From Triops longicaudatus (taxonomy: Eukaryota > Arthropoda > Branchiopoda > Notostraca > Triopsidae): DNA of 64,000 nucleotides. The stretch spans positions 62,001-126,000 of the forward strand of contig JAGQDJ010000011.1 in the NCBI GenBank assembly GCA_022885665.1, given 5' to 3'. A program made the position numbers and the translations under genes. Positions 26,936-40,765 of this stretch are shown in pieces. Position 1 is the first letter of the stretch; every line of letters begins with the position of its first letter. The notes below the pieces were generated by a model, which was not told the DNA's origin, did no database searches, and saw nothing but the letters and a program-made list of their open reading frames with translations.

Positions 26936-27529
26936 GGGAAAAATGTCAACTTCCTTTAGCGAATGTTACGTTAAAGGTAATCCAGTAGATTGCTATTGGT
27001 TAGTTTGTCAGGAAGAGGAGGTCTGGGTCACTGGCCATTGCGTGTTGGCTATCACTTAATCCAGCGAAATTATTGCAAGGGAGAACACTTTGACTTAACA
27101 AAGGGAACACTCCTAATAGCGTGACTCTTCTCTACTTGCAAGGCCGTATCCCATGGACGCTACACTCGCACTGAAACTGCACATCCATCAAAGTTGGCGT
27201 GCCATGAATTATCAGGCGAGAACGAACACGATCGTTTTGACTGGCAGACGGAGAAAATTTCGCAGAGGGAAGTTAGGGGGTTGAAGGAGGCTGTGTTGAA
27301 AGCTCCTTTAGTTAAAAGCCCAGTTAAAATCCAAGTTGTAAATGTTCACCACTCGCTTTGCTACTATGTCATTCGCAAAACTTTTTACGCCCTGCAGATA
27401 GTATTATCACTACAACAGGCACATAGCGCGTTGACTCGTTTTGTCGCCAAGATCTAATTACGCGTTAAAAATATGGTAAAGTTTTTACTGACAAGGGAAC
27501 CCTAAAGGAACTTGGTTTAGAATGTAACT

Positions 27530-27775
27530 AGGTCTGAGGCAAGCGACGCCTCCAGAAGCAGCGAGCGCAATAACATAACAAACCATCACCTAGCGATACT
27601 CGCCATCGACTGTCGTGCTCGTTGCCAACGCACCGCATTCTGACACGGGGGCCCTAGCCTTCGGGGGGCGGACTGCCACGGGTTCCCCAGCGGTCTTTCG
27701 TAGCTAGACAGCACCTCCCTACGACGCTTGCGACGTCGACGTTCACGTCGTTTCGGATTCGTTGGGGTATGCTAC
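27530..27775 (-). promoter_or_regulatory. GC/CpG-rich patch, candidate kek promoter or first non-coding exon
   Basis: This stretch is markedly richer in G+C and CpG than its AT-rich surroundings, with runs such as GGGGGCCC and CTTCGGGGGGCGG and clustered ACGTCG motifs around 27730-27750. It lies 0.6-0.85 kb upstream of the kek coding exon, on the side where the predicted 5' UTR exon must be. No convincing TATA box or full initiator/DPE pair was identified, so the assignment rests on composition and position only. Confidence 0.25.
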
Positions 27776-30700
27776 GTTTCACTGGCTTGCTCCGTCACTC
27801 GCTTTTTACTTTTGCCCTTGGTGTATATACGTTTAACATGTGTAAATCCCGCTAAAATTAACCCAGCTGCATATTCTTTATCTTTTCACTCTGGGAAAAG
27901 TAATCGCCGAATTTTGAGGGATAGAGGCACGTAAGCTTTCTCGGTGAACATCCGCCCTTTTTCAGCGGCTTGTCAACTTGTATGAATCATTAAGAGGATG
28001 CTGAAAGCGAGCATTTGTTGGAAAAGTTTTTCTCTTGTAACTATGAGGGTGTAAACCTTCCGGGGTTCTAACCTTAGTTTTAAAGACAGCAGACGGAGCA
28101 GAAAGGAAGATAGAAGGCAGAGATAAAAGTTCCGATTCATGGGTCCTGAAAGGGTTGACAAGTTTCGGGGACTTTCTTAGGAAACATATTTTTTTCAGAA
28201 AATTATAAAAGCCGTTTGGGGCTTACATGGAAAAACATTGCGACGATATAGATCTGTCTAGGTTTATGGATCCCTGGTCCATGGTAGAAAGTAGTTTAAG
28301 TGGGCCGAGCTCAAATTGAATGCTAACTCTGAGCTACTTGATGGCACTTAGAGTGTCGTCATCGTTGTTTTCACTTTTTACGAGAGTGTTAAAGAAAAAA
28401 ACGGGGGAAGAACCAATACCTCCTACCTTGTCATTTCCTCGAGGTTCCACTTCACGTTGACCAGGGAAAAAGATTGTGTCAAAAATGGTGAAAACTGTCG
28501 CAAACTAGAGCGTGGGAAAGAAATCTTAGCAGATCAAGTAGTTTCGTTGGATCTGCTGTGTAAGGGTACGGTGTGACTGTAGTATTGGAATGAGGAGAAG
28601 CTACTATTTACAGGAAGTGAAAAGTAATAGGACAACTGATGTAATGTCAGGTTTCCTTGGTTAGTTGCTAGATTTTGTTCCCCCGCCGTTTTCGTTACGC
28701 GCCATGACATTTTTCCCTGATCATGCAAATATAATGTGGGAAAAAGGATGAAGAGCTGTTCTGTGTCCACTCTACGGATACACTAAACCAGCAGTAAACC
28801 AGATCCCACGCTCGATACTAAAAACTGAGCCTAAGAAAACGAATATGATCGGCCTCGTCCGTGCTTAAAAAAGAAAGGATTGCTCTGCTTGAGCGTTTTT
28901 TCATAGAAGAAAGGAAAAAGCGACTGCATTATGCACTATGACATCTATTAAAGATGAAGTGAGATACTGCGGATGTTTCTGACGTTAATTGAAGGATTCT
29001 GAAGACGAATATCGAAGTGTACATTATTCAAGTGGTGGTTCATCCTGTTGTACCACGCAGCGTGTAAAAACGAGACAAAGGAGACATTTACCTGGAGGTG
29101 TTTCCGGTGCCGGCTTGGCTATCGGGCATGGCCAAGAAGCCTGGGATTGTAAAAGTTCCTCCAACTGCCTGCCCCTGATGTCAATGGACCTCGAAAACTT
29201 TTGCCTATAGACACGTATCATGAACCACGCCACTTTTTTAGGAGGGAGTTTACCGTTCTATAAAAGAGCCGTGGTCCGTTTCTATTATTCAACAAACCGC
29301 GAAAAGCTACAATGGTAGGAATGTGTATAGGCAAATATAAGCTGTTAGGTGATATTCTAGCTCGGGTATCGTGTTGAGAAATCGATAAGGCTTGCTATGC
29401 CAAGGTTCTCTTGTGCGAGTTTAGAACCTTCCCATGGCATGCAAATCGTGCATATATGCGTGTGTGTCAAGTTCGCTGCATTGAAGAAAATTCTCTCAAG
29501 TCTTGTCTTCACATTCATTCATCCGTGGAACTGATTCTTGGCTTTCCCTCCTGCCTTCTGTATGCAATTAATAAGATTAAAAGTGTGGCAAAATAAAGTG
29601 CAACAGTTTTTGCAAACCCCTTGTATTCAAAACATGAAAGGAACTCAGCATCCTGCACGGAATGCTGCTATTTTTGCACTTCTTTAGCCTGGGAATTTCT
29701 GTTAGTTTTTAGACTAAACTTCCTCCGTCATAAAATATAGGAGTGGGAACAGCGACTCTCGTCATTCCCGTTACGATCATTAGTATATTTTCCCCTCTTC
29801 CTTCTTTTTCTTTCGCCTTTCCGGTCAATCAATTGAATTGGGGGTCCAATTAAGCTGAGGGAGGGGTAGTGCCTGGGGAGAGTGATAATAGTATCCCAGC
29901 GTTGAAGAGAGGTTTCAAAAGATTGCCAATCTCCCTCTCGTATGCAAAAGGCTTTGTCAAGGACTGGCGTGCGTGTACGGTAGCGCCGAGAATTCAAACT
30001 CTCCTTGTAACCCCTCCTTTGCTCTAGTACAAAGAAACAATCGCATAAAACTCGCCGTAATAGCCACGTGGCCCGGATCTCAGGGGGGCTAAGCGTTGCT
30101 CTGTGTGCACAATAACACATAGACTTCACCCATGCGTCAGTTCAACTGCTTTTGTACAAACTTGCGTACTGTACGCGGCAACAACGATTGAATGGACCCG
30201 GCAACGCTAGTTTTAAGCTGGTCGTGAGGGGGGCGTTGGTCGTGCTTGTCGATACACCTGTCGTTGCCATATCGCTGGACTGGGGTTTGTCCCTTTTGCC
30301 GCCATCTCTGACGTTCGTTCTCACCACTGTCATTACGTTGATGGCTATAGGAAGGTGAACCTGGGGGTCGGTTGCCTGTGTTCGGGGACTGTGGTAAAGA
30401 ACTTGCGTTCATGACTGACACAGTGAACCTTGTATGAATTGACAACTGCGGGCTAGGAGTTTCCCGCTGGTGTTACAGTGGTTACCCCGTTCTTTCCCCC
30501 TTCCCGCCGATTCCAGCCCATCAAGTTATCAACCCATATGTGAAAAGGCTGCCAACATACATGAATACGATAGAAGCTTATTCCCATTCCCCTTGTTTGT
30601 CAGGTTTCTTTTTTCCCCTTTTCGTTGGCAGGTTCAACCGAAAGTCCCAGCGAAAGCTTACAGACTTCCGTTCTGCTCTGGCTGCGTCTATAGGGAGCCC

Positions 30701-33700
30701 AATAAGTTCCCCTCGTTAGTAATGTGTTTGTAGATATACAAGGTTGGCGGGCATTATGTTGCTGCGACTTGCAAGGGGCTAAGAAAGTTGAGGGAATGCA
30801 GAAAATGGATGATGTTGACCATAGTGATGAGAGCGATTAATGAAGAACTGGTGGGGTGCTTTATGCTTTCGTGGTTTTGACTTGGCATTGTTCATATTGA
30901 GGAACGAGGTCTGAGACATTAGAACTGGCTCATAACCTGCCGTCAGCGGAAATGCACAATGATGCACGCCGCCTTAATGGGTTTACCATGTTGGCACACG
31001 GCAATTTCCTCCCTTTCTTTAGCTGGGGAGTTCTGGGGTTCAAAGTCAGTCGGGTCCACAGGTCGCGTTAGAGATCGTGGCAAACGGGTTCAAGTGTCAA
31101 GCCAGTAGCTCAGAAGCGCGACTAACGAACGGGCGCCTTACTCTTTTGCAGCCTTGATTCTCCATTCGTGTGAAATAATGTGCACCAAGGCAAGGTAACC
31201 TGGGACCGGATTTGAACATTCCGTTCGCTTTAGTGTAGGTTGTCTCTAAATGTGCGTTTTGTAGGATGACTTTCAATCAGTTTTGTATTCTGAATGAACC
31301 GAAAATAGCTATGAGACGTACTGTAACAGTAGCCTTCTAAAAAAGGTTACGATGATCCAAGTGACTTCGAGTTGGATTCTATGTTTAGGAGAGATGGCCT
31401 GGTGTAATTGACAATTTTTTGTACTTTAATTAGTGAATGAAATTTATTGCAATTCGAAATTATAGTCACTAGACAAAAAGTGTCCTTGGTAATAAATGCG
31501 TGATTGAAAAATAAAGACTGATAGTAAGTGTTCAAAGGGTCTTCATTTATCGATTGTCTTAATGCTTGGAAAAATAGCGAATATCATTGTGTACCTGTGT
31601 TTCTCCTCGAGAAAACTCTTAAACTGATTTGCTTTTTACGTGGTAAAGATTCAGTTGATGGTCTTTTTTATGTAATAGTTTAACTATCTTTTTTTAATTT
31701 TTTTCATCGGCGTGAGCTTTGCTCGTTGCCGTAAGCTTAACTATCTATAAAGTATTTATTGCACTTAATTATTGTATTAATAGGAATATCTAATATGAAA
31801 TGCATTTTCCCTATAAGCAAAGCTCGCTACGGCATATTATTTATCAATACTTGTCAGGTTTTGTAGTACACAGATTTACAGCTCGTTCACTTATAGAATA
31901 TTTTTAGCACAGTTTCAGTCGAAAGGATTGATTTTTTTCTGAATAATACATTTGTGGTAATAGTATCACAGCATTGTTGTTGGCGTTTTGTACCTCATGA
32001 AAAATTACAAGGGGGTAATTGGTACCTAAACTTTTTGTGCGTTGTTATGTAACTTAGGCTGCATATTGAAACAATTGTTGTAAAATCTGTGAGCGCTTGA
32101 ACATAACGAAAAGAAAGAGTCACAATGTCAAAGTGAGAGTAGGGAAATAAGATATGTGTTCGTTTCTCACGTAGACTCTGTTCTTCAATCCCGTTATCTT
32201 TATTTCAGAAGCTGTTTGTGAAATTATAATGTGGCTTGTTTTTTTCCAAAATCCTTGTGTTTGTGATAGTTTTTGTTCCGATTGATATCTTGCATTTCAG
32301 TTTATTTACATCTCTCCTCCATTACAAAATTTACGCGTAGTAAATATTTTGTTTTCCTTTTTTGTGTATATGCTGTCTGAAGGGTAAAACGAGGGCAGTC
32401 AGACAGAGACAGATTTCTTACATTCTTGTATAAAGCTAAACATGGGTTAAGCTGATACCTTGTTTTAACAAGTGTCGTGTTTCCCCTCGTTCAATGGTCA
32501 TTACAAGAAAATCGCGTGGGTGCATCGTCTTTTATGTTCCACACTGTCAGCGTTGCTTGTCTTGGAAGTTTACGTCTACTTCAAAATGAAACTGGAAAAT
32601 GAGCAAACAACTAATTTGTTTGGCTAGAATCGCCAAGAAAAGAGCATCTGCCGCGCTAGGCGGTTGAGCTTTGCTCATTAGTGTATGATGGACCTTAACT
32701 CTGTCGATTGCGTAGCAGCCGTATCAAATAGTTGTATCAGAGGGCGTATACTGCAAAGTAAAGTAGAAGTAATATATTGGAGGTAGGGAAGAAAGGGGAA
32801 GTTGTTGGAAATCGTCAGAACTGCCTCGTCAGCAACGCTCGTAACTTACGTAATTAAATTAGCCGGTTATCCATCCGTCTTGGCGGAAGTGATGCTTGGG
32901 AGGATTTGGCAAGATTCCACGGGAGATGAAGAAGCAAAACAGGCTGAAGGGATCATATCGATGGATTTCATTCTTTCCTTTCTTTCCTATGTTCCGCAGT
33001 TCCGCTAAAGGAGTTAAGGCAAGTGTAGTATTGGTTGTGCTGTCCTCATTCATTAAGCTAGGGTACTGCAATCCATAGGAAGTTTTTTACATGTCTGTGA
33101 GGCATTATTTGCCTCAGTGATCAAGAGTACGAATGCGTTAAAGCTATAGCAAAACTTGTGCCGTGTTTGTCTGCATGGATGCAAATGGCTTATTAGCAAG
33201 CTCTCCTTTTGGATCAATATGTTCCCACTGACGAAGGGTTTCGATGAGCTAGCCGTGGGACGGATAGAAGAGACGATGAGCACGCAGAATAGAAGTTCTT
33301 GGATAGAAAGAAGTCGATGCGTAGGGTAAACACAGAAACGCAAGGGAAACCCTAGCGTTTCTCTCAGAACAAGACGATCCCAAACCCAAGTTATAGTCGT
33401 TGGCACTATAGCGGTTGTACAACCGTAATGATTGGCTTAAACGGCACATTAAGGTGTACTCAACACACGCGGATGACATTACTGAGTAAATTAGGGAGTG
33501 TTATACACCTTGTTATCAGCGTCGTTAGCAATACTCCTCAATACTGCAACATGACTCGACAGCCCTTGAGACAAGCCTTTAAGTATCGGTGTTTTTTTTT
33601 TCCTCAAGCGGTGTTTACAATATTGGCACATAGTGAGAACCATAAATGTGTAAAAGGTGCGGGCCTCTATTTTAGCGTACATCGTTGTAGGTTTATTAAT

Positions 33701-36700
33701 AGTTACTTTCTTTGGTCTCACATACCGTTGTGGCCTACAACAGCAGTTATGGGGTTCTGCGAGCATGAAGACAAAGGAATCTTCAAAAAGTCGCACTAGA
33801 AAGCTATAGTCTCTCAGCAAGTGTCTCGAATCCTCATTAGCTTTCTCCGTGCTACATCAAAACCAATAATTAGAATGCCAACGACATGCTGTACATATTG
33901 TCTCCCATAAGTTTTAGCCTGTTTATGCACCGAACGCGTATAGGCATACTCTAAGAGTGTAACCGAGATAATTGGACGTGACCCACAATAAAAATGGAGA
34001 GAATCTTTGACGTCGCAACCGATCTTAAGACGTCCAGCCCTATCCTGTGTTATCAAGCCTTGCATCGTCCCAACGTGCCGCTTGCGCCAGTTTAAGTGAT
34101 GGCTACATGCGTAGCTGCACCCGGTGGCTGCTACCAAAACAGTTTCAATAAAGCCAAGAAATCTGGAAACTTATTTGTCCCCTTTGCTCTAGATTGTCCT
34201 TTATGCTTACTTGCGTCATCCGTGGCTTTCAGAACGCTAAATGCCAGGGGATCTTGGTTTTTGGAAGTAGTAGTCATACATAAAGGGATATATTGCAACA
34301 AGAAACCGAGTTCGTGTCTTGGGTGGAAGTTATTGGTTGTCGAGTCTACGAAACTAAACAGCTCAATGTTTTTCTCTTCTTCTTTTCTCTCTAATGGAGT
34401 GTTCCTATGCATCAAAGATTGTTTAAATATTTTGTGAAACCTAGTAGCGGGATAAAGGTAAAATGTCACTTCGAGGCCGAACTTAAGCACAAAAACGTAT
34501 GGTCAAGTAATTCTATTTGTGATCACAGTTTTCTATAGCTGAAATGACAGAGAACAGCCTTTCAATTATCGAATCATTTCTGGAGCAGCGGAATATTTTG
34601 TAATTGTTTGTTCAGTTGAGCTAATTTCGTTATTTTGTATTCAGTTTTGTTAAATGTTTCGTTTTAGTTTTGATGGTAGCAATTGCTCATTATTGTTATT
34701 CTTTCCTGGATTAAGGAGTATACGGATAGGTTAAAAGTTACTCGAGTGATTTCCACAATCCACGAAAGTAATAAGAGGGGAAGCGAATAATCTGCTGTCT
34801 TTATGGGGAAATAATTGGTACCATAAATTGATTCTTGAGTAGTTGAGTAGATTTTCCTTGCTGCCTTACTGGCATCGTGTTCAAATTACTCTGCAGTGAA
34901 CAGCACATGCAGATTAGGACATAAAGTATACAAGTATCTTGGGTTATGGGGTAGTATGGTGAATGAAGGAAAAGGCCAAGTTTGGGACAAAGTGGCTGGA
35001 AATCCTTTGGGAAACCCGCGGACTCATTTAGCTAAAGGGTTTCTAAAAAGCTCTTGGTAGTTTGATTGAGAGGCCCACCGTTTTGACTTTCAGCGATATT
35101 GGAAGGCGTATGCCCACTTGACGGACTCCGGCTGCAGCAAAAATCTCTTCTTGAAAGAGTCTTGGAAACTTGAAGTTGGACTTACCACTGAGAGAATAAG
35201 GAGAGAAGGGGATCGTTGGTCAAGTTGAGCTAAAGTTGAGATCAATAACGGGTTCCGCCAGGCGAAAAAGTCGCTCCCAAAGATAAATTGAGATCTGGAG
35301 GGAATTGTGGGCTGTTCCTGTGTCTTGCTGTGCTTCTCGCAGCCCAAGTTCAAAGGCCAAAAACTTATACAATACCAAGAAGACGGGCGGTAGTCTTTGC
35401 CTGTGCAGCCAAAAAAGAAAGCAGCAAAAATTCAAGTGAAAAAAAAATGAAACCGAATGCTAAATCTCGTCTTCCCGAAGAGTAAACGTATTGTAAGGAT
35501 GAACAGGGGGCCATGATGCTGACTGCGACGTTTTTTGACGTCGAAACTCAGGGTTCCTGTCAAATTTAAGCATGAAGACTTTTGCGTGTCTTTTGTTTTG
35601 TAATGTAAAATTGAATCAGTTAGTAGTACTTGGCATAGGTCGCGTCAATCAACCGAATCGAAACTTCGTTCTGTCCAACAGCGAGCAAACGCTAGTAATT
35701 TAACCGTAGTGAGAGTGAGTCAGAAAACAACTTTGATCCATTTGCAACGAAATGTCTGCCTTCTGTATGTTGGGGAAGCTATCTAGTTAGAAGAATTATC
35801 GTGCTGACAGACGAGAGAAATTTGTATGGTAATTCGTTTCCATTGAGAATAGAAATTTCAGTGCGTGCGTCTCGTTGAGATGAAAGTTGAAGGAACATCA
35901 TAAAACTGTGGGACGAGTGATGATAAATACTTAACTAGCATGTCTTCTTAACGTGATTATCACTAAGCAAAAGTCAGTAAACCCTGACAAAACAATACAA
36001 TTAAAATGTTAGAGCAATCTTCTAGGAGTTTGTTTCGTGAGGTATTTTCCTCTTCGAACAATAACAACAATGCAATTGGCAAACCTCATTGTCAACAATA
36101 AGTTTTCTGGCCATCGTGACCTTATTCTGGGCCTTTGCTCCGGTATTATTCAATTAGTCCGGCTTTCCGTAACTGGTTTCACTTATAGAAATAAAAGTTC
36201 ACACATGATCCTGCGGGTGGAAGGGAGCGTCGTATGCACAAAGAGTACGTAAAAGACATAGCCAGACACTTTATCCTCCTTTTCTTCACCACCCCCTCCC
36301 ACTCCCACATACCTCTTGATAATACCGTGCTCAACATTATATTAGCCATTGTCTTTTCCCCCAGCTACCACAAACACAGCAACACCGCCCTTGTCTTGTT
36401 CATTAAAGTCGGTTTTATAGTAAAGCTATTAAGGAAGACTCACCCTTGGGGTATATATACTGGTCTGCGCTATTGCTGCAGTAATATGGAAGTGGGGGGG
36501 AGAAAAGTTTTCTCTACAACAGGGAGAAAGAAAGCATTCTTGTGCAGTTCCTCTTGTCCCATTTTTCTCCCTGTACTTTGCGAGCACCTTGGTAGAGGCA
36601 TTCGCTGTCTCTTTTAAACGCGTAAAGGCGTATTTACTGTAGAATGATGTTTTATAAATATTCCGACCTTGCAGTACAAGACCAGGCCCTTCTCATAAAT

Positions 36701-39700
36701 CTGGCAGGATTCGTTCTACGAGGTCTTCTTTGCTTTCTACACGGAAAATAGACCGAAAAATAAGAGGTAAACGAACAGGGTGAGGTTTGAGGGTGTCAGG
36801 GTTGTTGAGTTAGAATCACTGCGATAACCCACACGGTGAATCGATATCTTTTTTTTTTTCTCGCCAAGCGCGTAACAGCTGATGCAACAGCTAATTATTT
36901 CTAATTTTAATGACTCGGTCTGAAAGTGTGACAAGTAACAAGATTACTACAATACCTCCGACGCGTAATTTCCGCGTAGTAGACCAGAAGCAATTAAAAA
37001 GCCACGAAGTTAAAGTAAATGATCTGGAAAACGTGTCACCGATATTATAGTATCTTTTTTTTCGCCTGGCAGAGTTTCTATTGTAAAGGCTTGCTATAAA
37101 AATTCATTGTTATAGACCTCAGAACCACCTGCGCTTCTCAAAACACTTTGGCAATGTCGGAAGATTGGGAAACCCGTGTTGGTTGTGAAGCCAAGTTTCT
37201 GGGAGTCAAGAAGGGGAAAACGCAATCGATCACAGCAACTCTCATAACTCTCACCCAAAAATGTTTACACGGTATTACTACTCGTTACTGAGAAATGTAG
37301 CAAAAAAAATAAATAAATAAAAAATGTGGCTTCAATTGTTCAGTCGCAACATTTTGCCTTGAAGGATATTTTCTGTGGTTATGGATGAAAATTGCATATT
37401 CCTCAAAGTGTAGCGAAGTGAAAAGATTACTTGTTACAGAAATAAGATACTGTATATTTTAGAACGCTCTGTTGGACACGTGTCGTTTTTTTCCTTCCTC
37501 CCACCCACCGCCTCCATGAGGATCACAATTGAAATGAAAAGAGAGAAAGTAAAAAAGAAAGAAACGAGTCAATGTGTTGGATAGCAGACCTAGCGAGCCC
37601 GTGCAGTCCTTAACAATTCGCGGTTCGTAAAGCACAGAAATCTCGGGAGAGCATTTTGTCATGTGGACCTTATTCTCCCTTCCCGGAGCCTTGGTGCATC
37701 TCTTGTCATAGAATTTCTCCACAGCGCGATAGCTAAACAAAGAAATCTCTTGGCCGTAACAGCAATTTGGAGAAAGCAAGACGCGAGAAGAAGAAAATGT
37801 CTTGCCGAAGGCACACCAAAGTGAATTTGTAAAGCCCAAAGTGGGGAATAGCCATGATAGGGGCGGAGAGAGCGTGGGTATGGGGAAGAGTCGAGAAAGA
37901 GAACAGTCAAGCTCGCGGAAGTATTCTTCGCTTCAATGTCAAATCAGACTTGCCACTAGACATGTCTTTCGCGGACTATTAGTTTGTCAGACCTTTTAGT
38001 TCACGAGGGAGACCCCACAGCCTGCTTTTTCTTTTATCGGCGAAACTACGATTTCCTACATACTCAGCACGTTTTGTTAAGCGTACGAGGTCGACAAGCC
38101 GAGCACCGAAACATCCATATGAATGAAGGAGTTGGGAGATTGCATAACTTGCGAAGTTGTTGGCCTGATCTTTCAATCTCTGGGGCTTTATCGTGCGTCA
38201 TTCCAAGATAAATGAAAAAGTGAATAGCTATGTCTAATATTTTCGTACGACAAGACTTACACTGTCGTTACACAGCGAAAGGTGTCCTAACAAAGAATGT
38301 CAGTGATAAGCATGGGTGATACAAAGGAGGAAATCAAGTAACCTAGGAGACCCTTGGTACACCTTAAATGCTTTAGACGAAAATCAACCGGGGATGGTGT
38401 GATTGTGTGTGAGTTCCCTAGTTTTTCGCACTATTCAAACAGTTGAGAAAAGGAACCTGTTTGGCTAACGACTGACGTAACTGTAATTATAACGAGCGCG
38501 GGACTATTCTTAGAGCTTTTCACGTTTCATAGAACAAAATGAATCGTAATCTTTCAAGTGCAGCTGCTGGTAGAGTTTCATTCGATGAGTCTCGTTTAGT
38601 TATTGTTAATAAAAATTGAGTGGAGAGCCAGACAGCCAACGGTTCCTCCACTGTTAAAGGCTTCTCGCCACATCGACAGCGTAACGGTGAGTGTAATCCC
38701 ATTGTCTGAAATGAGGCACTGAACAGAATTTACCACGAAGTCCTTTCTACCTTCCACGTGGATGCGTCATGCTCATTGATCTCCCACGATAGTCACCTAT
38801 ACTGGAGCTTAACAAGATCAATTTTCCAAAGCTTAGACAATCCGTGCATTATTTTGCTCGTTAGAAGACGTTACAGGTTTAGATATCTGTTGTCAATACT
38901 CTCAAGAACGTCAATAACAAAAGGAAGCGTCGACATTTTTTTTTAGCGTTGTGAATTAAAGAACAGCTAAGTGAAGTCTCAAACACGATGGAACTAATAA
39001 TAAATCTCCTTAACGTCAAGAGTAATTCGATTGCTTGCTGCTCAAGTGAATCGGAGTTCATGAACTCGCAATGTTAGCCAAGGTAATCGTGGAATGCGAA
39101 ATTAAGGAATGTCGCTGCGATGTGCGTACTTAGGGGAGAAGGAGGTAAAGAGGGAAGAAATGCAATCACAGATGCAATCAAGTTACAAAAGCGTTTACAC
39201 GTGTTCTTTCTAATCTTCCTGTTGAGTTTCGGTTACAGATTGCATGTCAAAGTGACATGGAGCAGGCAAGCCGACCTTGTTCCTTCTGTCTGAAGTTTTG
39301 TCTGAATCTTTGATTTCGGTAATGTAATGGTACGGGAGGAGAAAAGCTTGTAAGTTCGGATTATGTTTGTCAATCGTGTTGTAGCGCTTGGGGAATGCAG
39401 AGTGTAGGATCGAGCTCGTGGTTTTTACTTTTGGAAATTCCAACAAAAAAATAAATAAAATAGGAATCCTTGTATCGATTGAGAGAAGTGTTTTCCGCGT
39501 CTTTTTTCTAACATTTCTCCGTTGAGTTTTTCTAGTCGCGGAGCTCATAAAGACGCATTATGCTTGGTCCTATAGATTAGATTTCTGTAATTGAAAGAGG
39601 TGGCGGAACTGTCTTTTTTATGCTAGGTATAATACAGAATGAAATCATGAAAAAAAATTATTTTGTAAAATACTTCACGCATAAGAAAGCCTTAGTGTGA

Positions 39701-39788
39701 ATCATTATAAAATTTTGGAAGAAAAGTAGTTTAAGAGTCACAATAAATGAGTGGTTCCTTCATAAGGTATACGAGTCATTGTAGTGCA
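27776..39788. other. Gene-poor intergenic or intronic block upstream of kek
   Basis: No coding exon was recognised on either strand. The only named structure is the direct-repeat and hairpin cluster at 31680-32677. Because the kek 5' UTR exon is not located, part of this block could be kek intron or regulatory DNA. Confidence 0.5.
31680..31746. repeat. 10-bp direct repeats flanking a small hairpin segment
   Basis: TTAACTATCT occurs at 31680-31689 and at 31737-31746. The 47 bases between contain GAGCTTTGCTC, a 4-bp stem with a TTT loop. Related motifs recur inverted near 31816-31826 and directly near 32667-32677. Confidence 0.6.
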
Positions 39789-39796
39789 CTTTAATT
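39789..39796. repeat. Left 8-bp target-site duplication of hAT element (CTTTAATT)
   Basis: CTTTAATT directly precedes the left terminus at 39797. Its partner CTTTAATG at 40766-40773 differs in one base. Eight base pairs is the hAT superfamily duplication length. Confidence 0.75.
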
Positions 39797-40765
39797 TAGC
39801 GGTCCCCAAACCATGGGCCGCGGCCCACTGTTGGGCCGCATGATGGTCCGGTATTGGAGCTGGCATGTACAGTCAAAACTCCCTATTTGCAGGGTATGCG
39901 TTCCGGAGAAAAGCCTCGTGTAAAGGAAACCGCGGATGAGGGTAAAATTACATTCAAAGATGCGTTCCAAAATTGCGAAAAATAAAGATAGAGCCACAGG
40001 GAAGTGTAATTCAGAGCTAGTCTGCCCAACAAGAAAATTTGTCGTTATTAAGCCTATGTGTCTACTTGAAGTATTAGGTTGTTTTCTCCTGCTTCATTGC
40101 CTTTAAAATATTATAACTCAGCTGATTTCAGTAACCGTTCCATCAGCTTTTTATACTGAAATCAAACTTGGCTCCTTAAACTGAACCAGTTTTACAAAAT
40201 CGTATGAAACTCGTAAGTAAATTTCGCATTTAGCTTAGTTTTGCAATTTTAATTGCTCAAAGCGATATTTGCTGTTCTACTTGTGCCTTAAATGTATGTT
40301 TTATATTAAATCTTGTAAAAACGTCATTATTGCGCCCAGTTCAAAACGGCTTGCCTTATCTCTTTTACCCTCTTAACACGTTTTTTATGCCACATATAGA
40401 CTTTCCTACGAGAGTTTGTTATACCACGAAATAGCAGTCATATTCGTATGAGTTCCAAAAAGATTGTGAATGATTTTGACCAGAATGACACGCGAATAGC
40501 GAAATATTTTGCCGCGAGTATAGAGTCGGTGTCAAAAATTTCGCCCTCGAATAGCGAAACTGTGGATACGGAACCCGCGAATATGGGGCGTTGCCTGTGT
40601 TTAATTTTTTTTTTTCTCTTACCAAAAGCATCACATCTCGAGCTTATCTATGATTATGCAGCTTGGAATGGTTTTCTGTTTTCTTTTCAACAGATCACAA
40701 GGTGGACCGCGGACAAATTTGTTTCTGAAAGTGGTCCGTGACTCCAAAAAGCCAGGAAACCGCTG
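39797..40765. mobile_element. Non-autonomous hAT-type DNA transposon, interrupted by a nested element
   Basis: The left end begins TAGCGGTCCCCAAAC and the right end, read inverted, begins CAGCGGTTTCC, as in hAT families with CAGYGGTYYY termini. Subterminal sequence has the GGGCCGCGGCCC and GGTGGACCGCGGAC blocks typical of such elements, with GGTCCG present near both ends. The insertion is bounded by an 8-bp duplication with one mismatch. Once the nested 728-bp element (39870-40597) is removed, only about 240 bp of hAT sequence remains, with no transposase, so it is a MITE-class copy. The degraded left terminal base and mismatched duplication indicate an old insertion. Confidence 0.8.
39870..40597. 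mobile_element. Nested pogo/Tigger-like (Tc1-mariner superfamily) element
   Basis: The left end CAGTCAAAACTCCC and the inverted right end CAGGCAACGCCCC are followed by matching TATTTGCAGGG and TATTCGCGGG blocks and then by GCGTTCC/GTTCCG. These are imperfect terminal inverted repeats of the 'CAG..CCTCG..CGCGGG' type found in pogo/Tigger elements. The left flank is TA, the expected target duplication; the right flank is TG, one mutation away. The 728-bp interior has no long open frame and no recognisable transposase, so the copy is non-autonomous. It sits inside the hAT element and is therefore the younger insertion. Confidence 0.6.

Noticed and set aside
29728..30129. 133-codon open frame on the minus strand
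   Set aside because: One or two runs of this length are expected by chance in this window. It has a very basic, repetitive C-terminus and no recognisable domain.
6862..38587. Shared 20-base CTGCTGGTAGRGTTTCATT-like match between about 6862 and 38568
   Set aside because: Similarity stops at the edges of the match. A single one-mismatch 20-mer in 64 kb is compatible with chance.
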